Shown piece by piece: positions 19,534 to 30,812 of a DNA stretch of 34,795 nucleotides; the first letter of the stretch is position 1, and each line of letters starts with the position of its first letter. Source of the stretch: Folioceros fuciformis (lineage: Eukaryota > Anthocerotophyta > Anthocerotopsida > Anthocerotales); NCBI GenBank assembly GCA_049999805.1, contig JBNGIO010006342.1, forward strand, positions 367,641 through 402,435, written 5' to 3'. The position numbers and the translations under genes were made by a program. A model generated the notes under the pieces. That model was not told the DNA's origin, searched no databases, and saw only the letters and a program-made list of their open reading frames with translations.

Positions 19534-22500
19534 ATGGGGGGAATGCTGCAATTTTTCGATTTGAACCAGGCGCTGGCTGCCAAGCACAAGCTTCTCGCGG
19601 ATCGAAGATATGGAGATGGTGGGATTTGTGCTCTGTCTGGCAGTCGCATTTTCACTGATGGCTCTCCCCGTTTGGGTGCTAATTCTTACGAGTCTTACGT
19701 TGTGCAGCCTTGCCAGCTTCTCATGCAGACTTTTTCTCTGCCTCGGGGATGGAGGCTCCGAGGAACAGTGTGGACTACTCAGTTGCTGAGACACCGCGTA
19801 CCAGCACTGCCCAACTCGATTTCTTTTCAGGGTTGGAAGCTCCAAGAAATAGCCATGCTAACCAGGAGGATATCCCTGTGGCTTCGTTTATTCCCACGAA
19901 GCTTAGTTTCCCTGGAACCGCGGTTCATCCCGACTTCCTCTCAGGGTTGGAGGCTCCCAGAAACAGCCATGCCCATCAGGATGACATCCCAGTGGCTACG
20001 ATCATCCCGAACAAGTTAGAATTTCCACGAAGTATAGCTCAAGCGGATTTCTTGTCAGGTCTGGAAGCTCCAAGAAACAGTCATGCCAACCAGGAAGACG
20101 TTGCTTCGGCGTCCTTCATTCCCCCGAAGTTGAACTTCCAAGGAAGTATCCCTCAAGTTGAGTTCTTTTCGGGACTGGAGGCTCCAAGAAACAGCGTGGA
20201 CTACTCAGTGTGTGACACGCCACGGACCAGTCATGCCAGGCAGGATGATGTGCCTGTACGTTCTCCAACATGACTGACACATGCAGTGGTGCCGTGTTTC
20301 GTTCATGTTTGATATTTGGTTCTAAGTAGTCTGTTTCTACATGTGCAGTTTGGCTATGAGTTCCCCAAAAATCCCCTTGTCTCTCCACCACCAGGGAAGT
20401 TCTTCAATCCTGGAATATCAAGGAGAGATGGTGCGGTCGAAAAGGATTCTAGGCGGAACGCTGCTGTACCAGCTCCGAAGATTACTGTGATCGGTGATCC
20501 TGTTGCAGAGTTTGAGACTCGACGCAGGGCTCCTGGTGTGGTTGCCCGCCTCATGGGTCTGGAAGCGTTGCCTGAGGCAAAGCAGGTGAGGAAAGACCCC
20601 GTCATAGCTGAGTCTGATTTGCAGCCACCAAGGAAGTCATCTGCTGAGGCCAGTGCTCCTCAACGTTTGAAGAAGAGTGTGAAGGAAGCAACACAGCAGA
20701 GAAGAGGCCCTGATGTGGGGCCTGCACAACAGGCCTTGAAGTCACAGCCGTCTTCACCGAAAGTCCCTAGTGAGACGTCATATTCCCTGAATAAGCCTCA
20801 AGAGATCCGGATCTTGTATCCTAAGCAGTTGCCCTCTCCTGAAGAATCTCCTTTGAGGGAATCTCCCCGTCTTCGAAGTCTTGAAATTCCGGATAGTGTC
20901 CATGACAAAACAAGGTTTGAGCAACTTGCTTTTCGGGACCACCCGCAGGAGAAGCAGCTGCAGGAATTTAAGAAGCAATTTGAGGCCAAGCTTCAGCCCA
21001 AGGAGAAGACCCGTGCAAACCAGCTGGAAGGTTCAGATAAGGAGTTTGAAGACAAGAAGATACTTGTTCGTGAAAGGCTGAATGAAGCAAAGAAGACATT
21101 GGGACGGGAGAAGTTGAGTGAAGCGAAGCGTCGGGCAGCAAGGCAAAAACTGAAGGAGTCTAAGGAGTTTCTGGAGGCCTTGGAATTTCTGCAATCTAAC
21201 AGGGAGTTCTTCCTCAGATTTCTGCAAGAGCCATTGTCCTCATTGGCCAAGCAAATGCAGGAGCCGGAATCACCACAGAAGCTCTATAAATCGGATAGAA
21301 AGCAACCTCGCAACTCAAGCCCCCATGGTGAATCGAAAAGAGAAGGGCTCAGCGTCAGGGCACCTGTGTCAGTGTTTGATGATGAAAAGAAGAACAGGGA
21401 AGCCAAGTTGTTATTCCAGAGGCAGCAGGGTCCTAAATCTCCAGCGGATCTGGCCATGTTCTCAAGAACCAGAGCTTCTTCTGATGGGGAGCTTGGTCAG
21501 CAGCATGGCAGACGGGGTTCCCCAGTTGCGACAGATGTTGAAAGTGGGCTGACGAGAATTGTGATTCTCAAGCCAACTCTGGGAAGGGGTAGCCCTCTGA
21601 GGTCCATATCTCCGGCTTGTTCGCCTCGGCCATACCGGTCTGCCAGTGATAGGAAAGATAATACCAGACAGGGAGCTAAGGACATACTGCGAGATGCAAG
21701 GAATGGGGGAGGGCAGAACTTTCACGATGGAGGCGGTGCTTTGTCTGGGGAAGAGTCTCGGTTCAGGGGAACACCAAAAGATCCGAGAGTTATTGCAAGG
21801 GAGATAGTTAGGAGAGCGCAGGAGACTGCCAGTAAAAAACTAGGAAGAGAGGCTCCTAGGGCTGGCAGCTCCTCTGTCACGAAGCATGGAAGTACAGGGA
21901 AAAGAGTTTCAGTTTCTCGTGCTGGAACTGATAGTGGGGATATAACTGCGAGCAGTGATGGAGATGGATCCATACCCCCATCTAGGCTGAAGGCTTACCG
22001 GGATTCCCCTGGAAGGTCTGCAAGTAGCTCTCCTCGAATGCGGTCATTGGATGTAGCATCTAATAGTGCCAGCAGGGATGTGAAAAAACGAGTACCAGAA
22101 AGAATCAAAATTTTACAGCCAGATAAGGCGTTAGAGGAGCCACAGCCAAAGGCAATGTCTCCGTTGGGTAGAAATGCTGCTTTGGTGAACACGGGTAAGC
22201 CAGGCTCTCCTCAGCCTGCTAGTCCTGTGAAAACCCGGGAACTGATCAAGCATGCGACAGAAAGCCTCGTTGAAAACCAGAGCTTCTCGATATCTGATGC
22301 ACATGGCCCTGCGGATGAAAAGAAGCCTGGAAAGCCTTCAAGGTCTGAGAAGGTGTTCAAGATGGACAAAATGTCAAATCCACCCCAGAAGAGCACGGAG
22401 GAGGGCAAGGATGGGTCCCTAAGAGTGCTAACAAGAAGTAGGTCCCTGCCCAACTCAGTATCAGCCGAATGGACTCACGTGGATTCAAAGGTTAGGAAGC

Positions 22501-24099
22501 CTGGAAGTATGTCCGTGAGCCAAACTACGGATGTCGCAGAGAGATCCAAACCTGTGAAACCAAGTGACTCGCCAAGGATTCGACCCTTGGCTAGTAAAGC
22601 AGATAGCCCAGTAAGCCACTCTCAGGAGAGCGGTGGTGAAGGAACGCCAACCAGTTCTGAAGTCTCATCTCAGAGGATAAAGCAACAGGAAGCAGCAAAT
22701 CAGAGGGAAGGTGAAAAAGACCACGCCAATCAAAGAGAAGAGGTGGTCTCGGATGCTGTGCCTCCAGTGAATCCCAGCACTTGTGAGGTGAGGACCTCTG
22801 AGGTGTCCGATGCTTCACAGTCATGTGTCAATTCTGCCAGTGATGCCCATGGACCTGAGCGAACCGGTCAAGTCCAGTTCCAGGAGTCCAGCCAGAAGGT
22901 GGTCGAAACCAGCAATGAGTGTGAGGCAAAGGTGAATGTCCTGTGGTTGTTCTGCTACGCCCTCCTTCATTTGTTTGACTTGGTTACCACCGGTCTTCTC
23001 ACTTCACCTTCTGCACCAGGTGGTACAGGGAGCCCAAGAACTCTGGTCCCTGTCACCAGATGGTTTGGACAATGCAGACGGCGCTTCAGAAGCCAGTGTT
23101 GAGAAAGGAGGTCAACCCAGTCCTGTCTCAATTCTTGATTCACCGTTTGAGCAGGAGAGTCCACAGAGCCCTCCAGCTGATTTCAAGGAAGTTGCTTCCG
23201 ATCTTCAAGGTGAGTTTGCATGCCGGTTCCACCTATGAAGGATGGCTCTTGGCTGTGCAATGCGTGGGCCACATGTTTGACACATCGGTTGTGCAGAGTT
23301 GCGCCTGAGGCTACAGTTGTTGAAACTAGACGGAATCGAAAGGCCAAGGGACGATCTTGGAGATCAGGAGCAGAATGCACCAAGTTCGGGGGTACTGAAC
23401 ACGAAATTGGCCACAGACGAGGCTGACGGTGTAACAACTGAAGCTGCTGCCATCTCCTCCCAGCTGTCGAGACTGGAGGAGGATGCCTACAACATATCTA
23501 GTCTTAAGTGTCCGAAAGGCAGAGAGGCTGATCTGGCATACGTCCGAGACCTGCTAGTGGTGTCAGGCTTTGCTGTGGGCACAGCTGCAGCCATGTGCAG
23601 GTGGTTTTCTCCTTCCCGGCCTTTGGATGTCTGTCTCTTCGACAAGTTGGAAGACTTCTATTGCAGTTCTCAGGCAAGGAGAAGTGCAAATATGGCGGGC
23701 ACTTTACCAGAAGAGGGGCAAAATCGGATTGACACAATGAACAGGCGTATCTTGTTCGAAGTCGTCAATGAGGTTTTGTTGAAGAAGCTGGGTCCATATC
23801 TCAACCAGCTTCCGTGGGTCCAGTCGCCGACACTCGCCTTGCGCCCCATCCCGACCGAGAAACAGCTTGTCCTGGAGACATGGGACGAGATATGCACTTG
23901 TCACATGCCCATCGAGGGTCCGAACTATACATTAGAGAATATGGTGGAGAGGGATCTGAAAAGGGGAAGGCAATGGATGGCATTCCAGGAGGACGCTGAG
24001 CAGGTTGGCATCGAGCTGGAGGGACAAATTCTGGGAGACCTGGTCGAAGAGGCGGTCCGCGAGCTGCTATCGCGCCAGAGCCCCATCAAACGAATGTGA
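19534..24099 (+). CDS. LONGIFOLIA/TRM family protein
   Basis: Five exons (19534-19618, 19708-20255, 20349-22931, 23020-23209, 23297-24099) join in phase to about 1402 aa. Diagnostic parts are MGGMLQFFDLN at the start, RAPGVVARLMGLEALPEAK (TRM motif, about 273-290), QPSPVSILDSPFEQESPQSP (motif before the C-terminal region) and the C-terminal DLVEEAVRELL. TRM (TON1 recruiting motif) and LONGIFOLIA proteins recruit the TON1-TRM-PP2A complex to cortical microtubules and influence cell elongation. Between start and LMGLEALP lie five LEAPRNS repeats. The middle is disordered and K/R/S-rich with a coiled-coil-prone stretch near 20940-21190. A frame-open stretch runs up to 19459 without ATG, so a 5' exon could extend the protein. 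Two in-frame acceptors exist for exon 2 (19707 and 19728). Confidence 0.9.
19741..20255 (+). repeat. Five coding repeats of about 114 bp in the TRM gene
   Basis: Units start at MEAPRNSVDYSV, then three times LEAPRNSHA(N/H)Q(E/D)D, then LEAPRNSVDYSV. They are separated by a spacer ending F(F/L)SG. The period is about 38 codons. The first and last units share the VDYSV..TPRTS variant, so the three middle units look like a later expansion between two edge units. Confidence 0.85.
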
Positions 24100-25320
24100 C
24101 AGGTCTGGGACACGATGGTCCGCACAAAGCAGCGGGTGTGTGCTAACCATCTGTACCTTAAGCTTATCGCTGACTGCACCTTTTGCTGTACACTTGTGTA
24201 TAACCATAGCCACAACCCAGCCTAGTCTAGCCTCCGACCCCTTTATGTGTACCGTAGCGCAAATGTCTCAACCAAGGCAGTTGTCACTCTCTTCCACACT
24301 CCAGTTGAGAAGTTTTGCTAGTGTACTAGACACAATTAAGTATCCCTTGTATTCTATGGCGAGAGTAACAGAGGAGAGGATATGCGTGTGTCCATCTCCA
24401 CTGCTCTCGGCCCTGTACCTAGCAGTAAAACCAGCCTCCAGCTTCTTCTTCCATTTTGTACCGTACTGTGCAATTCGGAATCGTGAAATTTTTTACCCCG
24501 CATGAAGATCGCATCATGTACCTAGTAGGTGAGATGGCCTTCCACCTACCTACCGCAGATGTTGACGCACGCTACGCTCGGAGGAAAAGGGAACACTCAG
24601 ATTTTTGCTCTGTGAGACACTTGATGAAATGAACTGGGGCCGAGGTCGGAGAGGCAACATTTTTTATAAATGAGTGGAGGTCGGGGAAAAACGAAAGGCC
24701 TAGCAATAAAATTCATCAAGAAGTAAGAGAAGTAAGATCAAATTTTCGTCATCTTCACCACACTTTTCTAAGGAGGGCAAACAAACGCTCCAGCTGAAAC
24801 AATCACTATCTGAGCACCGGACCCGGGAAATGACAACATGAACCTGATGGCGTGTCGACGTTCCACACTACTGAAGTAAAAGGATGACAACGAGTGCTGG
24901 TGACAGATATGACGACCGTGTAATAATCTGGGATGTAGTAGCTCCACCAAACTGTGCTACCCGGACAGAAGCGTGCATTCAATCGAACTGTTTATGATTC
25001 CATGTCGACGTTCCACACTGCTGGAGTTGGGAGCAAGTTCTGCATCAATTGTCACTGGGCTGGTAATGGAACTGTCAATTCTTTTGTAGTATTCTGGTCA
25101 GATTTGTGTATGACACATGCTTTTGAACTCGATACTCAGATCTGGCAAGGTCATTCAATCACAGAATTTGAAACTGAAGACTATGAATTGGCTGACAGCA
25201 CTGCCTTCCCGTGAGTGTTCAAACCGGATCAGTAGAAACCAGACATCGAGATGATCGTGTTCTGATCCAGACTCTCATGGCGCAGGTGGTCGAAATCTCA
25301 AAGGTAGGAGGGAATGGCAG
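24100..25320. other. 3' flank and unassigned sequence
   Basis: This is the likely 3' UTR of the TRM gene followed by AT-richer DNA. TGTCGACGTTCCACACT occurs twice, at 24853 and 25003. An 86-codon ORF (24954-25214, plus) has no recognised family. No gene is supported. Confidence 0.4.
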
Positions 25321-25814
25321 CTACTCTCCGAACACCTCCCCTTCTTGGAACGTGAGATGCGTACTCGTTCCAGGCTTTGTATCCGAGACCGAGTGCTGGA
25401 CCGGCACCTGGCCCCATCCAGGCATGGTCTTGCTCACCTGCATCAAGCATGCGCCACACGCCGCTGAATTCAGCCTCCGCCGGGCTATGCCGCAGCTACA
25501 AGAATCGAGCAACACTCCTGAATGAGATTCACCTGGAAATCAGCAGGCTCCTCCTGCGCCCGGGCTGCCTTGTCTTTGGTCACCTCCTTAGGCTCCGCAG
25601 CGTGGAACTCCTCGCCCGACCTGCGATCATCGGGGATGGAGCTTCGTGTCAGGGGATCGTTCTCGGGTGACCTCACAGGGCTGACACCGTAGGTTGGCTC
25701 AATTGCTTTCCGCTGGCTGCTGCTGTGCACAACCCGCAGCTGCTGAACTACACGAATAGCCTGCCGAATAGGCTGACAGCACTTCGAAGACGATGAAAAC
25801 AGGTGAAGGTACAT
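25321..25814 (-). CDS. Small two-exon protein, unknown
   Basis: Exons 25533-25814 and 25321-25437 (intron 95 bp, GT-AG, phase 0) give 132 aa from an ATG. The first ~36 residues (MYLHLFSSSSKCCQPIRQAI and on) are basic, hydroxylated and free of acids, like a mitochondrial presequence. The rest is hydrophilic and charged (SPENDPLTRSSIPDDRRSGE, EFHAAEPKEVTKDKAARAQ), as in small stress or LEA-like proteins. No family is firmly recognised. An unspliced reading ends at 25485. The gene follows the lipase gene on the same strand. Confidence 0.45.
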
Positions 25815-26013
25815 CGTGATCAATCCGCCACAAGACCGCTGCACAAGCCACGAGACTTTGATCCCGCCTTGTTGGAAACCACGAACCCATAGCCACCCCC
25901 GCTTCCAACGTGTCGTTGGAAAGGCCCGCCACTTGTCCCCGACTCCACAAATTCGAGGTTCGTCGTGTTGATTTCCGAGCGCGAGCGCATAGACTTGTCT
26001 TCTTATTCCAAAA

Positions 26014-27912
26014 TCAAGAACTAAAGTTTTCTATGAAGCTAATAACCTCTTGGTTAATATCAGAATCTAGACTAGTGCTGTATAGGAAGTCTGCATGTCC
26101 ATAGTTGGGGAAAAGCCTACTTTGTGGGGGAACTGGGAGCTGTGTCAAGAGGAAGGTCACATCCTCTGGTGTTGCAAACTGATCATTCCCTCCATAGCAT
26201 ACCAGGATGGGAAGAGTGGGATTCACATTGCCTAGGAGATATGTTGGAGGAATATACGACTCATAAACTTCCATATTCCGATTTGGAGTCCCATAGTCAT
26301 ATGCTTGAAAGTTCTCCAAATTCATGCCTAAGATTTGGAATTGGTCACTTGTTAGTAACCTTACCATGCAATTCCTCTTCCAAACATATCAAAGCACCCA
26401 AGATCCAACACTTACTTTGCGTAAGATGAGCAACAGCTTTTGTGGAAGTACAAGCATGAGGTCCACCATAAAGGTTGAATACTTTATCGTTGTCAATGCA
26501 ACAGTTAGGACCTGCACAAAAATAATACATGATATGAGTACACATTAAAACAGTAGCTTAGTTCACATATTACAACAATGAAGTTGAAATGCAAACCTGT
26601 TAACGTCTCCAAAGCCAACTTCTTCACATTTGTGGAGTTGGGAAGGCTTCCAAGGGATTGACCAAAGCTGCACCAATATGGGAAAACTAAGAGTAAGAAG
26701 AAGTATGATTGATTAAAGAACTCTTTACATCATTTGTTAACTAAGAAGCAATCAAACATCTGAAACATCCACTTACCAACTCAAACAAATACTTGGGATT
26801 CCTGTGTTATAAGCTATCTGTGATTCAAGACTATAAGTATTTAAATACAATAATATAGGAATTTAAAATTATTCATACTCAAGCAAACATTCAAAGAAAC
26901 TTACACCACCCAAGTTAGATGATCGAATAGCTAAAAGAAGAGGAGCTTTGGCTTTGGCCACAAAGATAACTGGTGCCAATAATGTGAAGGAAGCAAAATA
27001 ATCGTTGCCTTGATAACTTACAGCTCCCAATCCAACTCTAGCTCCCTGTGTTTCACAAATTAGATTAAAATATACATAAGAAAATAAAGAATGATTTATG
27101 TTAGAGAGGTTATACATTACCTGTGAGTAGCCTACAAAGTGCATTTTGCGGCCTCCTATGTATTGGTAGATGTAGCTTGTTAGAGCTGGCCAATCATAGT
27201 TTGCAAGTTCATCTCCATCCCAATCCCAATATGCCTGTTCACACGTTGGATTTGGGTTCATGTCATGAATTCTTGATTAGTTTATTATTAGGTTGTGAAC
27301 TTGAGGATGCAACTTACAAATTGGTCGGGGTTGAGAACTTGGTGCCCAAATGTCCATTTGCTAGCTCTCTCATTGCCAATCCAAATACTGTAACCCCTTG
27401 CAGCAAGTGCAAGTGGGGTAGGATTTGTGGACACAAACCAAGAATCTCCACCCACAAATGTACTGTGTAGAAATAGCACATGGCCTGGAGTCGAGATAGA
27501 GCCCTCCACATTGACTTGTGCATTGAGATCATTTCTCACAACATTTTGGAGAGTGAGAAGAAAACCATTTGAAAGCACCTTCACCGCCAAGTAGTGTTTC
27601 GCATGGAGTAGGGAGAAACCATTAGATTGTCTTGTATTTGTAAAGAGTGGTTTCTTGAGAGTGTGAAGAAAACACTAGATTATCTTGAGGAAGCAAGGGA
27701 GTGAAGTTGAAGTATCTCACCGTGTGTTCGGTACAATTATATTGAGGCCCAAATGGTGCAATAATTGATTCACAGAACCCTGTTCCAACCCATTGTGCAG
27801 ATTGAGGAGCTCCGTATTGCACAACAGGACTAGAGAAAGCTGCGGGGAAGTCCACAAAAGCACCAATCCATGCTAAGGAGAGGGCTAGGAATACTCTTGT
27901 GCTTGCCCTCAT
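26014..27912 (-). CDS. Secreted acid lipase, gastric/lysosomal lipase family
   Basis: Eight minus-strand exons (27721-27912, 27318-27578, 27121-27234, 26905-27045, 26777-26817, 26597-26667, 26416-26511, 26014-26327) join in phase to 409 aa. A signal peptide (MRASTRVFLALSLAWIGAF) precedes the AB-hydrolase lipase region with FLHSTFVGGDSWF, GYSIWIGNERASKWTFGH and WDWDGDELANYD. The catalytic triad is Ser188 in GYSQG, Asp354 in GGNDQF and His383 in NYGHADF. Such enzymes hydrolyse triacylglycerols or steryl esters in vacuole or apoplast. The nucleophile elbow has Q where most homologs also have Q, so this is normal. The exon 2 acceptor (27579) gives a one-residue-short junction compared with relatives and is the least certain border. 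Introns are AT-rich. Confidence 0.93.
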
Positions 27913-28946
27913 GCTTGATGAATGATGGGAAGGAGGCGGCTTTGGAAAATCTCTCTCGCTTGGGGTGGAGGTATGGATTGGTGCAACGGGCTAGACAAAT
28001 GCCTCCAGCATTGGGCGGTGCATTGTGACAAGAAGAAGGAGAAGAAGATGCAGTCCGGCAAAGTGCGAAGAGAGCACAAACTCAGCTAGTCGTTTCAAAG
28101 GACTCTGGGCAGAAGATTGCTTGTGGACCGACAACTGCCCCAACCGCTGTTCTGCGGAACGGAGTGGGTATTCCGAGACAGGCAAATCAAGGGGTGTTTT
28201 TTCTGGACTTCAGGAATCGTGGAGAAAGAGATCATTTGCGTTAGCAATTAGGTAGTGCAGTCATCTCTCTGTCGCACCTTTTGGCCGGGAGGAAGCGTCT
28301 CAAGAGGCGTTCCAACTGCCGTGCTTCACGTGACAGTGGCAGTTAGTTACGAGGCACCTTTCACCTCGACGTCCTTTTGCTCGCTGGTGCCGGCTGGAGC
28401 CTCTGAGGATTTTCGGTGTGGGAAGGGGAGATGGACAGGCGGCGCTCCAAGCTTTGTTCACGACCGCACCACTTCCGGCCTCACAACCGGCATGCCTTCC
28501 TGTGGATGTGTGTGGCGGGGCTGGCAGCGCTGGCGTCTGAGAGGAGGGAGGAGGAGGAGGAGGAGCACTAGGGTTTAATTCGGTCCCGGACGAGTATGGC
28601 TGTAAGGATGCATGAGCCGTGGGATTGCGCGGACAGCCGGGGGCAGAAGGAGTGGTAGTGCTGAATTCATGGGCACGTGGGAGATGGAGTTCACTGTTTG
28701 CGGGGAAGAGGATGACCATTAGGGTTTGGTGTCCGGATGGGACGTAGGTGCTGGAGAGGAGAATTGCAAGGTTGCTGCTCTGTGCCGAATGTGTGACGCT
28801 GCTGTGTCAGCGGGGACGTGGAGATGGAGAAGTAGTGTTTCAGCGGGGAGGAGAAGGAAGGATGGTGTGGACGGGGATGGGGTCGTGTGGCAGGGTGAGA
28901 ATGGTGCCGCCGTTGTAGCCAGTGCAGCATCCATGGGGATGTAGAC
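27913..28946. other. Intergenic region between lipase and F-box genes
   Basis: The interval holds divergent promoters: lipase to the left, F-box gene to the right. Several short ORFs on both strands show no domain. Purine-rich GAGGAG runs occur at 28545-28568. A TTG-initiated open frame (28726-28944) just upstream of the F-box start is not supported as a gene. Confidence 0.4.
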
Positions 28947-30194
28947 ATGGAGTTCAACTTCAGCGACCGGCTGATGCTGTTTGTGGAAGGGCCTGGAGTT
29001 CCACCGCAGCCGAGTTGCAGCAAGATGGACGGAGAGCTCTGGGGACGGCTCCCGGACGAGCTCATGCTGAAGGTGTTCGCGAGGCTGCCGCTGTCGGACG
29101 CCGTGAGACTGCAGGTGATGAGCAAGGCGTGGAGGAGCATGCTGAGCTCGGACAGGTTTTTGGAGCTGCGTGGGGAAACGCCGTCTTCTGTCTTCTGCTT
29201 CTTCATGTTCGGGTTTAAGAAGACATCCACATGGCCGGGCCCGAACATCTACAACTTCGTCTCCAGCAAGTGGTACCGGCTCACCCTGAGCCTGGACCCG
29301 AGCGCAGCCACAGCGGCGGAGAACGTGGTCCCGGACACCATCTACCCCATCGCCTCCGCAGGGGGGCTCATTTGCTGCTCGGTGTTGAGGGGGCAGGACC
29401 TGCTCTTCGCTGATCTGCAGTGCCTCCTGGTCTACAACCCGCTCACCAGGAGGTCGAAACAGCTGCCGGAGATGCCCGACGCACCGTCCTGCTACCCCAT
29501 GGTCACCATGGTGTTCGACAACTGCTCCGACTCGTACAAGGTGATAGTGGCCGGCACTACCATCATCACCTACGGCCCATTCGAGGACCGTCTCCGCACC
29601 ACCAAGGTCTACGACTCCGCCACGGGGGAGTGGAAGGTGACGGGGCAGGTCCCCGAGCACACCTGCCTCAACAGCGGCAGCAGCGTTTTCTGCAACGGCC
29701 TGCTCTACTGCCTCAGCTGCCGCGACAACGACGTGGACCTGCTCACCTACAGCTTCAGCGAGGAGGTGTGGCGGAAGCTGCCAATCAAGTTCCCCAACCA
29801 GTGGTACCAGTCGGGCCTCATGGAGCATCAGGGCTCTGTCTTCATCGTCGGCGCCTCCCACAACGGCGTGGATCCCGAGAACTTCTGGGTGTGGGAGCTC
29901 CAGGAGAAGGGCATGGTGTGGCGAGACATCGGCCAGGACCACCCTCGCCTGTGCAAGGACGAGTACAAGGTCTTGCAGCGCGGCATCGGCTCCCACTACC
30001 GAGCTGTCAAGCAAGGCGACTGGATCTGCTTCTACATCTTCGACGACATCAGCTGGCCGCCCAAGCTCCTCATTTACGACTTCCGCCGCAAGACATGGCA
30101 CTGGCTCCCTAGCTGCCCCTTCGATGCCGACTTCCACGTCAAAGACTTCAGCCTCCTCCTCCCATTCGAGCCCAGGATTGACAGCATGGTCTGA
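28947..30194 (+). CDS. F-box protein with kelch-like C-terminal region
   Basis: An intronless 415-aa ORF. The F-box spans about 31-70 (LWGRLPDELMLKVFARLPLS), the part that binds SKP1/ASK in SCF ubiquitin ligases. The remainder has kelch/F-box-associated features: YNPLTRRSKQLPEMP, KVYDSATGEWKV, NGLLYCLSC, WRKLPI and LLIYDFRRKTWHWLP, as in plant F-box/kelch and FBA proteins that select the target. The target is unknown. The third codon positions are markedly GC-rich compared with neighbouring genes, which opens a long antisense frame. The ATG at 28947 (ATGGAGTTC) is the first in frame after a stop region. Confidence 0.93.
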   Translation: MEFNFSDRLMLFVEGPGVPPQPSCSKMDGELWGRLPDELMLKVFARLPLSDAVRLQVMSKAWRSMLSSDRFLELRGETPSSVFCFFMFGFKKTSTWPGPNIYNFVSSKWYRLTLSLDPSAATAAENVVPDTIYPIASAGGLICCSVLRGQDLLFADLQCLLVYNPLTRRSKQLPEMPDAPSCYPMVTMVFDNCSDSYKVIVAGTTIITYGPFEDRLRTTKVYDSATGEWKVTGQVPEHTCLNSGSSVFCNGLLYCLSCRDNDVDLLTYSFSEEVWRKLPIKFPNQWYQSGLMEHQGSVFIVGASHNGVDPENFWVWELQEKGMVWRDIGQDHPRLCKDEYKVLQRGIGSHYRAVKQGDWICFYIFDDISWPPKLLIYDFRRKTWHWLPSCPFDADFHVKDFSLLLPFEPRIDSMV

Positions 30195-30812
30195 CCCGCC
30201 GCCTGCCACCATCGCTCCATTTCTTCCATGCTTCCCCCTCTCCTCATTCACTTCCTCCTCCTCCTCCTCCTTACTTCTCCTGTTCACCCATCCCTGGGCC
30301 TCGGTATCTCCTCTTGACAGTATCCTTACATCCCTTGTAGAACCCTAAAGTAACCATCTAGCTGCTGGTTCGAACCCCGAGTTGGAACTTGAGGTGGAAG
30401 TTGAGTCCAGGGCCGGGGACCGTGTCGCGCGCCAAACTTGTCCTCAGCTTTCAAAAATGACTACGCTGGCTTAAATTCGCCCGCCCGGACTGCTTTCCGG
30501 CCACAAGTCTTTGCGGGTGCTGCATGCCTGAATGCGGTTGCTGGCTTGATATGCGTGCCGTGCTGTTGGGTATGCCAGATGGTAGTGCCTGAGTCGGGAA
30601 TGCGCGTGCGGTGATCGCCTGCACTGTCGCGCTGAGCTTCAGCCGAGGGGTCCGGAAGCGTCTGGGAGGCGGGATCTTGCCTTCGGCTCTTCTTTCTTGG
30701 AGGGATTTGGCGTTGTGGAATCTGAGAGTCGGCTTGGGCGGGAGGTTTTGCAGTTTGGGCTTGGAATTGTGAGGGACATGTGCAGCATCAGGCTTCACAA
30801 CGCTAGGCACTG
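30195..30812. other. 3' flank with CCT repeat; no supported gene
   Basis: A (CCT)n stretch lies at about 30253-30270 in the F-box 3' flank. A proline-rich minus-strand frame (30451-30849, GTG start) has no recognised domain. GGTTCGAACC at about 30367-30376 resembles a tRNA B box but has no partner A box. Confidence 0.45.

Noticed and set aside
28719-30287. 522-codon minus-strand open frame antisense to the F-box gene
   Set aside because: It is a codon-bias shadow: the sense gene is GC-rich at third positions, which removes stops on the opposite strand. The translation has no domain and is low complexity.
30367-30376. GGTTCGAACC, like a tRNA B box
   Set aside because: No A box or foldable tRNA arms on either strand at the right distance; the motif is a short palindrome.
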